Source of the DNA: Gammaproteobacteria bacterium
Lineage (GTDB): Bacteria > Pseudomonadota > Gammaproteobacteria > Steroidobacterales > Steroidobacteraceae
Reading direction: 5' to 3'
Assembly: GCA_025355645.1 (NCBI GenBank)
Contig: JANXZG010000109.1
Span: forward strand, 1-44,526
DNA: 44,526 bases
In this document: one piece after another, positions 36,853 to 44,526 of the stretch
Layout: each line of letters opens with the position of its first letter
Position numbering within the stretch: position 1 is the stretch's first letter
Notes under the pieces: model-generated
Seen by the model: the letters and a program-made list of their open reading frames with translations, nothing else
The model's database searches: none
What the model was told of the DNA's origin: nothing
Position numbers and translations under genes: made by a program

Positions 36853-37330
36853 ACTTCTCGCCTCGATCGATGCGTTGGTCATGGACGTCGACGGCGTGCT
36901 CACGGATGGTACATTCTCGTGGAGCGCCGCCGGCGATGAAATCAAGAGCTTCTGCTTCGAGGATGTTATGGGCTTGTCCCGGGCGCGCCAAGCCGGCTTG
37001 ACCCTCGGCTTGATATCGGGCGAAGACAGTCCGCTGGTTGATCGCTTCGCATCGAAACTTGCGATCCCGTTTGTCGCCAAAGGTTGCAAGGATAAGGGCG
37101 CCGCACTGCGTTACTTCGCGGACTCCACGGGCATACCCCTGGGACGCACCGCGTTCATTGGCGACGACGTTAACGATTTGGCGGCGCTCGCGCTCGCGGG
37201 CTTTAGCGTAGCGCCGGCCAATGCCCAGCCGCAAGTCCTCTGTTCCGTAACGCTCGTACTCAGCCGCAGCGGCGGACACGGCGCCGTGCGCGAGCTCGCT
37301 GAATTGATTCTTGCGGCCCGCTCCCCATGA
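36839..37330 (+). CDS. KdsC-like HAD phosphatase
   Basis: A 163-residue C0-type HAD phosphatase. Motif I is DVDGVLTDGTFSW, motif II lies in GLISGE, a Lys is in AKGCKDKGAAL and motif III is FIGDDVNDLAAL. The end GGHGAVRELAELIL is typical of the KdsC group. KdsC removes the phosphate of Kdo-8-phosphate; close relatives act on Kdn-9-phosphate. Being fused by overlap to the NeuB-like gene, it most likely dephosphorylates that enzyme's product. GTG 36839 has GGAG upstream. Confidence 0.85.
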   Translation: MSDSKLLASIDALVMDVDGVLTDGTFSWSAAGDEIKSFCFEDVMGLSRARQAGLTLGLISGEDSPLVDRFASKLAIPFVAKGCKDKGAALRYFADSTGIPLGRTAFIGDDVNDLAALALAGFSVAPANAQPQVLCSVTLVLSRSGGHGAVRELAELILAARSP

Positions 37331-39123
37331 AACTGTCGGATTACATCGTCCAATTCATCGAATCCCAAGACGTGAAGCACGTGTTCATGGTGCCCGGCGG
37401 CGGTGCGATGCACCTGAACGATTCGCTCGGCCAAAGCAAGTCGATCACATGGGTCTGCAACCTGCATGAGCAGGCGAGCGCCATGGCTGCGGAGACCTAT
37501 GCGAAGGCCACCGGGAACCTCGGAGTCGCGATGTTTACCACCGGCCCTGGCAGCACCAATGCAATCACGGGTGTCGCCGGCGCATGGCTCGACTCCACCC
37601 CCTGCCTGTTCCTGTCCGGGCAGGTCAAGCGATCTGACTTGAAAGGCAGGACAGGCGTTCGGCAGATGGGCGTCCAGGAAATCGATATCATCAGCGCAGT
37701 AAAGGCTATGACCAAGTACGCCGTGCTGATCACGGATCCCGCGAGCATCCGCTTTCATCTGGAAAAGGCCGTGCATCTGGCTCGCTCCGGTCGTCCGGGT
37801 CCTGTCTGGCTTGATATTCCGATTGACGTGCAGGCCGCGACCATCGACGAGACTCAGCTGCGCGGATATCGCGCGCCGCGCGAGCGCCGCGCTCCGGGCG
37901 ATCTTGCCTTGCGCGTGACCGATATCGTTCAGATGCTTGGCCGCGCCGAACGTCCGGTCATCCTTGCCGGCAACGGTGTCCGGCTTGCGGGTGCCCAGGA
38001 GGCGTTCCGGTCGCTGGCCTGCTCGTTGAGAGTGCCGGTGCTGCTGACATGGCTGGCAATTGACCTGTTCGCCCACGACGAGGCGAACCTGATCGGCAAG
38101 CCAGGTACAGTCGCGCCGCGCGGCGTCAATTTCGCACTGCAAAATGCGGATTTCCTGCTGATAATTGGCGCGCGCATGGATTTTACGATCACCGGTTACG
38201 CCCCAGAACGCCTTGCGCGCGGCGCGAAGAAGATCATGGTTGATATCGATCCGGCTGAAATCGCCAAGCTCGCGCCGTATCTTGACCTCAGCATTTGCTG
38301 TGACGCGAAGGCCTTTATTGATGCTCTCTCAAATGTAACCGCCGGCTCAGCGCAGCCCGAGCGCATGGCCTGGCACACGCGCTGCGCCGAATGGAAGCAG
38401 CGCTACCCCATCGTACTGCCGGAACACAGGGTCGCAGACGGACCGGTGAGTACCTATTTTCTGGCGGAATGTCTCTCCGATTTGTTGCCGGAAGGAGCGC
38501 CAATTGTCTCCGGAAGCTCAGGCGCGGGCATAGAGATATTTCAACATGCACTGAGATTGAAGCGCGGCCAACGCCTTTATCACACGACCGCGCTCGGCGC
38601 GATGGGTTATGGTCTTCCGGCTGCGATCGGCGCCTGTCTCGGCAGCGGCGGCCGCGAGACTGTGCTGATCGACGGCGACGGCGGTATCCAGCTCAATATC
38701 CAGGAACTGGCGACCGTGCAGCGCTTGCAGCTGCCGATCAAAATCCTGATCCTGAACAACGACGGCTACTCATCTATACGCACGAGCCAGCAACGGTGGT
38801 TCGGTCGCCAGACCGGTGCAGATGCGCGCAGCGGCCTTACCTTGCCGGACATCGGATCTGTGGCCCGGGCGTACGGCCTGGCCGCCGAGCGCATCGCGGA
38901 TCAGCGCGAACTGCGTGCCCAATTGGCGCGAACTTTGGCGCTGAAGGGCCCTGTAGTCTGCGATGTCGTCAGCCGATCTGATGAGGCGCGCATGCCGAGC
39001 CTGTCCTCCGCGCAGCGCGCCGACGGCTCGCTGTATTCAAAACCACTTGAGGATCTTTGGCCGTTCCTGCCGAGGGACGAGTTTTACGCCAACATGATCG
39101 TAAAGCCGCTGGAGGAGTCTTGA
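37327..39123 (+). CDS. Thiamine-diphosphate enzyme, acetolactate synthase-like (possible YerE analogue)
   Basis: A 598-residue TPP enzyme of the acetohydroxyacid synthase superfamily. The catalytic Glu48 is in LHEQASAMAAE, the PYR domain continues FTTGPGSTNAITGVAGAW, and the PP domain has the GDGG...LNNDGYSS cofactor motif (G-D-G-x~26-N-N). It is not a housekeeping ilvB: it stands inside a sugar operon without a small subunit. Relatives in LPS clusters, such as YerE, add a two-carbon unit from pyruvate to a 4-keto-3,6-dideoxy sugar. An E1 dehydrase is made by the same operon. Reaction is inference. Confidence 0.84.
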   Translation: MKLSDYIVQFIESQDVKHVFMVPGGGAMHLNDSLGQSKSITWVCNLHEQASAMAAETYAKATGNLGVAMFTTGPGSTNAITGVAGAWLDSTPCLFLSGQVKRSDLKGRTGVRQMGVQEIDIISAVKAMTKYAVLITDPASIRFHLEKAVHLARSGRPGPVWLDIPIDVQAATIDETQLRGYRAPRERRAPGDLALRVTDIVQMLGRAERPVILAGNGVRLAGAQEAFRSLACSLRVPVLLTWLAIDLFAHDEANLIGKPGTVAPRGVNFALQNADFLLIIGARMDFTITGYAPERLARGAKKIMVDIDPAEIAKLAPYLDLSICCDAKAFIDALSNVTAGSAQPERMAWHTRCAEWKQRYPIVLPEHRVADGPVSTYFLAECLSDLLPEGAPIVSGSSGAGIEIFQHALRLKRGQRLYHTTALGAMGYGLPAAIGACLGSGGRETVLIDGDGGIQLNIQELATVQRLQLPIKILILNNDGYSSIRTSQQRWFGRQTGADARSGLTLPDIGSVARAYGLAAERIADQRELRAQLARTLALKGPVVCDVVSRSDEARMPSLSSAQRADGSLYSKPLEDLWPFLPRDEFYANMIVKPLEES

Positions 39124-39956
39124 AGCTCGGGATCATGCAGGGACGCCTGGTGCCGCCCGAGGCCGATCGCTTCCAAAGCTTTCCGCGGTTTAGGTGGCGC
39201 GATGAATTTGCGCTCGCGGCGGCCGTCGGCCTCGATACGATCGAGTGGATCTACGACGCGCATGGCGAGGACGTCAATCCGCTGGGCACGGATCCCGGGA
39301 TCGCGGAATTGCTGCGCCTGTGTACGCTGCACCGCGTTTCGATCGAGTCAATATGCGCTGACTGGTTCATGGACTTTCCGTTGGTCGGCATAGATGAGGC
39401 GACCGCGCGGCCTCGCTGGCGCAGGCTGGAGTGGCTGATGGACCGGGGTGCGCGACTCGGGATCAATCGTATAGTTGTGCCATTTGTAGATGCTGCCGCG
39501 ATTCGTCTCACGCAAGACGCCGCCGCGGTCGCTGCCGGGATCAATGCGCTGGGCGAGGTTATCGACCGAACCGATGTCGAGCTGCACCTGGAGACCGCAT
39601 TGGCGGCGGACGAGTTCGCCGCGCTGCTCGCGGGTATCCCTCATCCGCGCGTCAAGGTCAACTATGATTCTGGCAACAGCGCATCACTCGGGTTCCGCCC
39701 GCTGGCAGAGTTTGCTGCATACGGCCGGCGTGTCGGAAGCGTGCACCTGAAGGATCGTCGGCGCGGCGCGGGCACTGTCCCACTGGGGGAGGGGGACACG
39801 GACTTTGACGAACTGTTCAATGTGCTTGCGACGCACCGCTATGGCGGAGACTTTATCCTGCAAGTGGCGCGTGGCGCCCCCGGAAATGAACTCGCATGGG
39901 CGCGCGCCAATGCGGATACCGGCAGGCGGATGATGCAGCGCCTGGTGCGGGCGTGA
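39120..39956 (+). CDS. TIM-barrel sugar isomerase/epimerase (AP endonuclease 2 family)
   Basis: A 278-residue xylose-isomerase-like barrel. It begins KLGIMQGRL and shows the strand-end metal ligands typical of the fold: Glu in ELHLETA, Asp in KVNYDSGNSAS, His in SVHLKDRR, and a final strand FILQVARG in which the usual Glu ligand is Gln. Members isomerise or epimerise keto sugars or act as dehydratases; the substrate is unknown. The start is TTG 39120, overlapping the TPP-enzyme stop (TTGA) with GGAG just upstream. The longer frame from 39057 lies inside the preceding gene. Confidence 0.78.
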   Translation: MKLGIMQGRLVPPEADRFQSFPRFRWRDEFALAAAVGLDTIEWIYDAHGEDVNPLGTDPGIAELLRLCTLHRVSIESICADWFMDFPLVGIDEATARPRWRRLEWLMDRGARLGINRIVVPFVDAAAIRLTQDAAAVAAGINALGEVIDRTDVELHLETALAADEFAALLAGIPHPRVKVNYDSGNSASLGFRPLAEFAAYGRRVGSVHLKDRRRGAGTVPLGEGDTDFDELFNVLATHRYGGDFILQVARGAPGNELAWARANADTGRRMMQRLVRA

Positions 39957-40987
39957 AGTTCCTCGTGGTCGGTTTAGGGGGAATCGGACAACGGCACACG
40001 CGCAACCTGCGCAGCCTGCTTGGTGACAGCTGCGACATCATCGCCTACCGCGTGCGCCGCGACAGTCCCATCCTGACCGACACTCTGCAGGTCGAAACGC
40101 GGGACGGGCTTGAAGAACGCTACGCGATCCGTTCCTTTGACCGACTCGATCAGGCTCTTGCAGAACGTCCCGATGCCGTCCTGATCTGCAATCCGAGCAG
40201 CCTGCATATGGAAGTCGCGCTAGAAGCCGCGCGGGCAGGATGCCACCTGCTGATCGAAAAGCCCCTGTCACATACCCTCGAGGGAATCGATGAACTTGAG
40301 GCGGTCGTGAAAAGCCAGAACCTGGTCTGCATGATTGCCTACCAGCTGCGCTTCCACCCCTGCCTGACCATTTCGCATCGGCTATTCAGCGAAGGAGCGA
40401 TCGGTCGTGCCATAGCGTGCCGGGCGACGATCGGCGAGTACCTGCCGGGGTGGCACCGCTATGAGGACTACCGGACTATGTACGCTTCCAGGCGCGCGCT
40501 CGGTGGCGGGGTGATCCTGTCTCAGATCCACGAGCTCGATATGCTGTACTGGTTCTTTGGCCGGCCGCGAAATATTGTCTCGATGGGCGGGCATTTGAGT
40601 GATCTGGAGATCGACGTGGAGGATGTCGCGTCGACCTTGCTCTCGTACGACGGCATGGTGGCCCATTTACACCAGGATTATGTCCAGCAGCCACCGGTGC
40701 GGCAGGTCGAGATCGTCGGCAGCGCGGGCAAAATATCGATCGACCTGCGCGCATTATCAGTGGAGGCGTTCGGTGGCGCCGGCGAATCTATTGCGTCCTA
40801 CTCATTTGAAGGATTTGAACGCAACAAGTTGTTTGTCGATGAACTGGAAGCGTTTATCAACGCGATCAAGACACGCAGTGCGGTGCCCGTTAACCTGTCG
40901 CAAGGGCGGCAGAGCCTGGAAATGGCGCTGGCCATTCGCCGCTCGATGGAAACGGGCGCGATCATCCACATGAGAGCCTCGGCATGA
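39953..40987 (+). CDS. Gfo/Idh/MocA family sugar oxidoreductase
   Basis: A 344-residue NAD(P)-dependent dehydrogenase. The Rossmann loop is VVGLGGIGQRHTRNL, the catalytic EKP is in LLIEKPLSH, and the substrate-side domain has GGGVILSQIHELDMLYWFFG. Family members oxidise or reduce a ring carbon of sugars or nucleotide sugars. GTG 39953 overlaps the preceding stop (GTGA). It works next to a TIM-barrel isomerase and an SDR, a set suited to sequential oxidation, isomerisation and reduction of one sugar. Confidence 0.88.
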   Translation: MKFLVVGLGGIGQRHTRNLRSLLGDSCDIIAYRVRRDSPILTDTLQVETRDGLEERYAIRSFDRLDQALAERPDAVLICNPSSLHMEVALEAARAGCHLLIEKPLSHTLEGIDELEAVVKSQNLVCMIAYQLRFHPCLTISHRLFSEGAIGRAIACRATIGEYLPGWHRYEDYRTMYASRRALGGGVILSQIHELDMLYWFFGRPRNIVSMGGHLSDLEIDVEDVASTLLSYDGMVAHLHQDYVQQPPVRQVEIVGSAGKISIDLRALSVEAFGGAGESIASYSFEGFERNKLFVDELEAFINAIKTRSAVPVNLSQGRQSLEMALAIRRSMETGAIIHMRASA

Positions 40988-41796
40988 ACAACAAACTGTT
41001 TGACCTTTCCGGCCGCATCGCGATTATTACAGGCGGTGCCGGCCTGCTTGGAATTGCCCATGCGCGTGCGATCCATGGCGCCGGTGGAATTCCAGTATTG
41101 CTGGATGTAGCAACGATCGCCTCGGCGAGGCTGAGTGAGCGGGCGGGCTTCGATGTTCAATGCCTTGCCTGCGACATCACTAGTGAGGCGGCTGTGGAGG
41201 ACGCGCTGGGCTCGGTCATGTCCCGTCACGGCCGGGTTGATATACTGGTCAATAACGCGGCGAATAACCCCAAGGTCGAGGTGGCGGGCGCGCTCGATCA
41301 ATCCCGCCTCGAGAATTACCCTATTGGTCTATGGCAGGCGGACCTTGCAGTGGGATTGACGGGGGCGATGCTCTGCAGCCGCGTGTTCGGCGCCGAAATG
41401 GCTCGGCGCGGCAAGGGCGTAATAGTCAACATCGCCTCGGATCTCGCGCTGATTGCGCCGGACCAACGGTTGTATGCCGTCGATGGCCGGGCGCTGGATG
41501 AGCAGCCCGCGAAGCCGGTGTCCTACTCAGTGGTCAAGACTGGACTCATCGGTTTAACGCGTTACCTTGCGACCTACTGGGCCGCAAAGGGCGTTCGCGC
41601 CAACGCACTGTGCCCGGGCGGGGTGGAGAACGGACAGGACAAGATGTTCCTCGAGCGCATCGCAGATCGCATACCGCTTGCGCGCATGGCCGGGGTCGAT
41701 GAATACCAAGGCGCCATGGTGTTCCTCTGTTCCGACGCCTCCTCATATATGACCGGCTCGGTCCTGACGGTCGACGGAGGGAGAACAGCATGGTGA
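40984..41796 (+). CDS. Short-chain dehydrogenase/reductase
   Basis: A 270-residue classical SDR. The cofactor loop is TGGAGLLGIAHA, followed by DILVNNAANNP, catalytic Ser in VNIASDLALIAP and the Y-x3-K pair in SYSVVKTGL. The C-terminal VLTVDGGRTAW is typical. The stretch between the catalytic Ser and Tyr (DQRLYAVDGRALDEQPAKP) is longer than usual, as in SDRs tied to sialic-acid and surface-sugar clusters. The start overlaps the Gfo/Idh stop, and the end overlaps the next gene by 7 bases. Confidence 0.88.
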   Translation: MNNKLFDLSGRIAIITGGAGLLGIAHARAIHGAGGIPVLLDVATIASARLSERAGFDVQCLACDITSEAAVEDALGSVMSRHGRVDILVNNAANNPKVEVAGALDQSRLENYPIGLWQADLAVGLTGAMLCSRVFGAEMARRGKGVIVNIASDLALIAPDQRLYAVDGRALDEQPAKPVSYSVVKTGLIGLTRYLATYWAAKGVRANALCPGGVENGQDKMFLERIADRIPLARMAGVDEYQGAMVFLCSDASSYMTGSVLTVDGGRTAW

Positions 41797-42977
41797 GCAT
41801 GACTGCGTCATTAGATCGTCAGCTCGACGAGTTGCTGTCGGAAAGGGTCGACGATGCGCGGGAGCGCGAGCGCGCGACCTTCGATAGGTGCATTGCGCCT
41901 TTTGGCAAGCGACTGGTCTTGTCAGGGGCGGGAAACCTCGGGCGCAAGGTTGCCAGTGCACTTCGTGCAGAGGGCATTGAGCCGCTCGCGTTTGTCGACA
42001 ACAATGAAAAGCTGTGGGGCACGGAAATAGACGGCGTGGCGGTCCTCTCCCAGCCCGAGGGCGCAAAGCGCTTTGGACAATCGGCGACATTCTGCGTGAC
42101 GATCTGGCGCGGCGAGGGGACCGATACCATGTCTGAGCGGTTCCGGCCGCTGCTGTCCCATGGCTGCGCGAACGTCATTGATTTCGGGCCGATGTTCTGG
42201 AAGTATTCCGAGCGACTCCTGCCGCATTACTCGCTCGATCTGCCGCACAAGGTCCTCCTGGCCGCAGAGAAGGTCCGCGCTGGCTTCGACCTCTGGCAGG
42301 ACGATGCATCGCGCGCTGAGTACCTCGCGCAGGTACGCTGGCGGCTGCGCCTGGATTTCGACAACCTGCCACTTCCGGTCACGGAAAAAATCTATTTTCC
42401 TGCGAGCCTGATAAAGCTGTCCCCCGACGAAGTGTTCGTAGACTGCGGCGCATATGACGGCGACACGATCCGTGATTTCCTCGGTTATAGCGGCGGGCGT
42501 TTCAGGCGCATCGTTGCGTTTGAAGCCGATCAGCGTAATTACGCCAAGCTGCAGCGGTTTGTGGACACCTTGCCGGATGCAGTGCGCGGGCGCATCGAAA
42601 TCAGCGATAAGGCGCTTGCCGAGCGCGCGGGTGTGCTGCACTTCTCGGCCACGGGGACGGCAGCGGCGGCAGTTGCGCCACAGGGCATCGAGGTTGCGTG
42701 CGTAGCGCTTGACACCGAGCTCAACGAGCCCCCCACGTACCTCAAGATGGACATCGAAGGCAGCGAGCCTGCGGCATTGCACGGCGCGAGCCGGTTGATT
42801 GCCCAGCACGCGCCGATCATCAGCGCCTGTGTCTATCATTCACAGGACCATCTGTGGAGCGTGCCGTTGCAGATCGCGGCGCTGGGGGCCCAGTACCAGA
42901 TGTACCTGCGACCTCACCTGCGTGAGTCCTGGGATCTCGTATGCTACGCAATCCCGGTCGCGAGGTTGCCCGCATGA
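41790..42977 (+). CDS. FkbM family methyltransferase with N-terminal Rossmann-like domain
   Basis: A 395-residue two-domain protein. Residues 40-110 form a nucleotide-binding-like domain (VLSGAGNLGRKVASALR, AFVDNNEKLWGTEIDGV). From about 200 comes an FkbM SAM-methyltransferase domain (VFVDCGAYDGDTIRDFL, IVAFEADQRNYAKL, YLKMDIEGSEPAALHG), typical of O-methylation of sugars or glycans. The N-terminal domain resembles the C-terminal domain of the methyltransferase at 33656. ATG 41790 has GGAGGGAG upstream; ATG 41799 is possible. The next gene overlaps its stop. Confidence 0.85.
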   Translation: MVSMTASLDRQLDELLSERVDDARERERATFDRCIAPFGKRLVLSGAGNLGRKVASALRAEGIEPLAFVDNNEKLWGTEIDGVAVLSQPEGAKRFGQSATFCVTIWRGEGTDTMSERFRPLLSHGCANVIDFGPMFWKYSERLLPHYSLDLPHKVLLAAEKVRAGFDLWQDDASRAEYLAQVRWRLRLDFDNLPLPVTEKIYFPASLIKLSPDEVFVDCGAYDGDTIRDFLGYSGGRFRRIVAFEADQRNYAKLQRFVDTLPDAVRGRIEISDKALAERAGVLHFSATGTAAAAVAPQGIEVACVALDTELNEPPTYLKMDIEGSEPAALHGASRLIAQHAPIISACVYHSQDHLWSVPLQIAALGAQYQMYLRPHLRESWDLVCYAIPVARLPA

Positions 42978-43930
42978 CTTTGCCGCTGGTCTCGGTGATG
43001 GTCCCCTGCTACAACGAGGAGGGCAACGTCGAGGTGCTGTACGAGCGGGTATGCGAGGTCCTGCGGAACATCCCTGGTATCCGCTTTCAGTTTGTCTTTA
43101 TTGACAATTTCTCCACTGACCGCACGCCCGCGCTGCTGCGCGCCATGGCGGCGCGCGATGCGCGGGTCAAGGTCATCTTCAACATCCGTAACTTCGGCCC
43201 GCTGCGATCGCCCTTGCATGGATTCTTTGAAAGTCCTGGCGATGCGCTCGTGTGCATGGCCTGCGACCTGCAGGATCCCCCTGAAATGCTGGCGGATTTC
43301 GTGCGCCACTGGCGCGATGGCTTCAAGGTCGTCGTGGGCGTCAAGTGCCAGAGCCGCGAGTCTCGGTTGATGTTTTTCCTGCGGGGCATGTATTACCGGA
43401 CCTTGAGCAGGATCTCAGAGACGCCGCTGATCGATAACTTCACCGGCTTTGGGCTTTACGACCGGGAGGTCGTCGAGATGCTTCGCCGCATTCCCGACAG
43501 GCGCCCTTATTTTCGCGGCCTGATAGCCGAACTCGGCTTCGCTCGCGCGGAAGTGCCGTTCGTGCAGCCGCGGCGCGAACGCGGCGTGACCAAGAATAAT
43601 TTCTTTGCTCTATATGATGCGGCCATGACAGGCCTTACCAGCCATTCGCGGCTGCCGCTGCGCTTTGCGACCATAGCCGGTTTTGTGCTCGGAACATTGA
43701 GTCTACTGGTCGCTATTGGCTATCTGATCATGAAGCTGCTGTTCTGGAACCGCTTCGCCCTGGGCCAGGCACCGCTTATTTTTGGCGTGTTTTTCTTGGG
43801 CTCCGTACAATTGTTCTTCATTGGTATACTCGGTGAATATATAGGTGCAATTCACGCGCAGATGCATCCGCGGCCTTGGGTGGTCGAGCGCGAGCGCCTG
43901 AATTTCGACAAGCCCAGTGCCAAGGATTGA
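42974..43930 (+). CDS. GT2 polyprenyl-phosphate glycosyltransferase (GtrB/DPM1-like)
   Basis: A 318-residue inverting glycosyltransferase. The N-terminal GT-A domain begins SVMVPCYNEEGNV, has DNFSTDRTPAL, and DLQDPPEML as the metal/nucleotide site. Two C-terminal membrane helices follow (about residues 232-260 and 268-294). This is the layout of enzymes that transfer a sugar to undecaprenyl phosphate on the cytoplasmic face. It is followed at once by a GtrA-like gene, the standard pair. The start ATG overlaps the FkbM stop. An in-frame ATG at 42941 lies inside the previous gene. Confidence 0.9.
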   Translation: MTLPLVSVMVPCYNEEGNVEVLYERVCEVLRNIPGIRFQFVFIDNFSTDRTPALLRAMAARDARVKVIFNIRNFGPLRSPLHGFFESPGDALVCMACDLQDPPEMLADFVRHWRDGFKVVVGVKCQSRESRLMFFLRGMYYRTLSRISETPLIDNFTGFGLYDREVVEMLRRIPDRRPYFRGLIAELGFARAEVPFVQPRRERGVTKNNFFALYDAAMTGLTSHSRLPLRFATIAGFVLGTLSLLVAIGYLIMKLLFWNRFALGQAPLIFGVFFLGSVQLFFIGILGEYIGAIHAQMHPRPWVVERERLNFDKPSAKD

Positions 43931-43931
43931 A

Positions 43932-44339
43932 TTGCAGTCCTGGTGGCGGCTGCCCCAGCAGTTTCGCTTCCTGCTGGCGGGGGGCTACAACACGGTTTTT
44001 GGCTATCTTGTGTTCGGCGGCTTGTACCTGCTGTTCAGCCGGCACGTCCATTACCTGATCCTTGCGGTGCTCGCGCATGGCTGCGCCGTGATCAGCGCCT
44101 TTAGCGTGCATCGATACCTGGTGTTTCGCTCGGGCGAGCCTTGGCTAGGCAGCTTCCTGCGCTTCAACGCGAGCCAGCTCGCCACGTTGGGATTTGGCAT
44201 CATTTGCTTGTATGCACTAGTTACCTATGGACGATTCCGCCCGCTGGCCGCCCAGGCCATTGTCGCGACGGTATCAGTCTTGCTGACCTATCTGCTGCAT
44301 AGCCGCTTCACGTTCCGCGGCCACCCACGTGAGCTATAG
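43932..44339 (+). CDS. GtrA-like polyprenyl-sugar flippase
   Basis: A 135-residue protein with four membrane helices of the GtrA family, thought to move a polyprenyl-phosphate-linked sugar across the inner membrane. It starts QFRFLLAGGYNTVFGYLVFG, has VHRYLVFRSG in the central loop and ends in LHSRFTFRGH. I prefer TTG 43932 with AAGGA 5 bases upstream (43922-43926). GTG 43917 is in frame but has no ribosome site. Its stop lies 4 bases from the convergent peptidase gene. Confidence 0.85.
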   Translation: MQSWWRLPQQFRFLLAGGYNTVFGYLVFGGLYLLFSRHVHYLILAVLAHGCAVISAFSVHRYLVFRSGEPWLGSFLRFNASQLATLGFGIICLYALVTYGRFRPLAAQAIVATVSVLLTYLLHSRFTFRGHPREL

Positions 44340-44343
44340 GAAC

Positions 44344-44526
44344 TTACTGCTGCAGATTCTCTATGAAAAATCGCAGAATCGTCGCGTAAGCATGGCGCCC
44401 TTCATGCTGTCGCAGCAGTCCATGTTTCGTGCCTGGATACACCATGGTATCGAAGGGCTTACCGAGGTTCTGCAAGCGACTGAAAAGCGTCGTGCTGTTT
44501 AAAAATAGCACGTTGTCATCGGCCAT
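44344..44526 (-). CDS. S9 prolyl-oligopeptidase/DPP IV-type peptidase, C-terminal end (partial)
   Basis: The 60 residues that remain match the end of a dipeptidyl-peptidase-IV-like catalytic domain: ADDNVLFLNSTTLFSRLQ holds the catalytic Asp, and YPGTKHGL the catalytic His. The Ser and the beta-propeller would lie beyond the right edge. The first Met here is internal, not the start. The gene is convergent with gtrA and probably marks the end of the glycan operon. Confidence 0.82.
   Translation of the reverse strand: MADDNVLFLNSTTLFSRLQNLGKPFDTMVYPGTKHGLLRQHEGRHAYATILRFFIENLQQ

Noticed and set aside
37327..39123. Housekeeping acetolactate synthase (ilvB) for branched-chain amino acids
   Set aside because: There is no small subunit or ilvC nearby, and the gene is overlapped into a sugar operon.
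1..44526. CRISPR arrays, tRNA genes, insertion sequences
   Set aside because: I saw no regularly spaced repeats, no tRNA-like cloverleaf in the short intergenic gaps and no transposase-like frame.

Overview
The window looks like a chromosomal contig from a fairly GC-rich gammaproteobacterium. The evidence is gene order. A divergent lpoA/rsmI pair is followed by rnpB and then the complete division and cell-wall (dcw) cluster from mraZ to ftsZ. After that come lpxC, a dciA-type DUF721 gene, an M23 peptidase-like gene, secA and a MutT/Nudix gene. This is the order I know from pseudomonads and relatives. I cannot place the genus. A non-enterobacterial lineage is favoured because helicase loading is by a DciA-type protein.

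Layout. 1-340: a fold-back (53-bp perfect inverted repeat) splits a tetratricopeptide-repeat gene and is probably a contig-end artefact. 393-1579: a GNAT acetyltransferase and an ArsR-type regulator, divergent from a cupin gene, with a palindrome between them that could be the ArsR operator. 1702-3264: a secreted protein with four tandem ~42-residue repeats. 3285-6380: lpoA (minus), rsmI and RNase P RNA. 6564-24224: the dcw operon with a sigma70-like promoter and three MraZ boxes. From rsmH to ftsA nearly every stop overlaps the next start. 24322-30430: lpxC, dciA (minus), M23 gene, secA and a Nudix gene.

30490-44339 is an accessory sugar or surface-glycan operon of 13 same-strand genes, nearly all overlapping. 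It encodes a polytopic membrane protein, an E1-type (RfbH-like) sugar 3-dehydrase, a C-methyltransferase-like protein, an NAD-dependent epimerase, a NeuB-like synthase with a KdsC-like phosphatase, a TPP enzyme, a TIM-barrel isomerase, a Gfo/Idh oxidoreductase, an SDR, an FkbM methyltransferase, and a GtrB-like glycosyltransferase with a GtrA-like flippase. I infer that it makes one or two unusual deoxy or keto sugars, loads a sugar on a polyprenyl carrier, flips it and transfers it outside the inner membrane. No nucleotidyltransferase and no E3 reductase lie in the window. The window ends in the C-terminus of an S9 peptidase on the minus strand.

The most unusual observation is in secA. The protein is 1024 residues long because about 118 residues with a PDZ-like core are inserted, in frame, in the preprotein cross-linking domain. 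Other points worth following are the E1 dehydrase with intact Fe-S ligands and a ~110-residue extra N-terminal domain, its pairing with a YerE-like TPP enzyme, and a NeuB-like enzyme without its SAF domain next to a sugar phosphatase.
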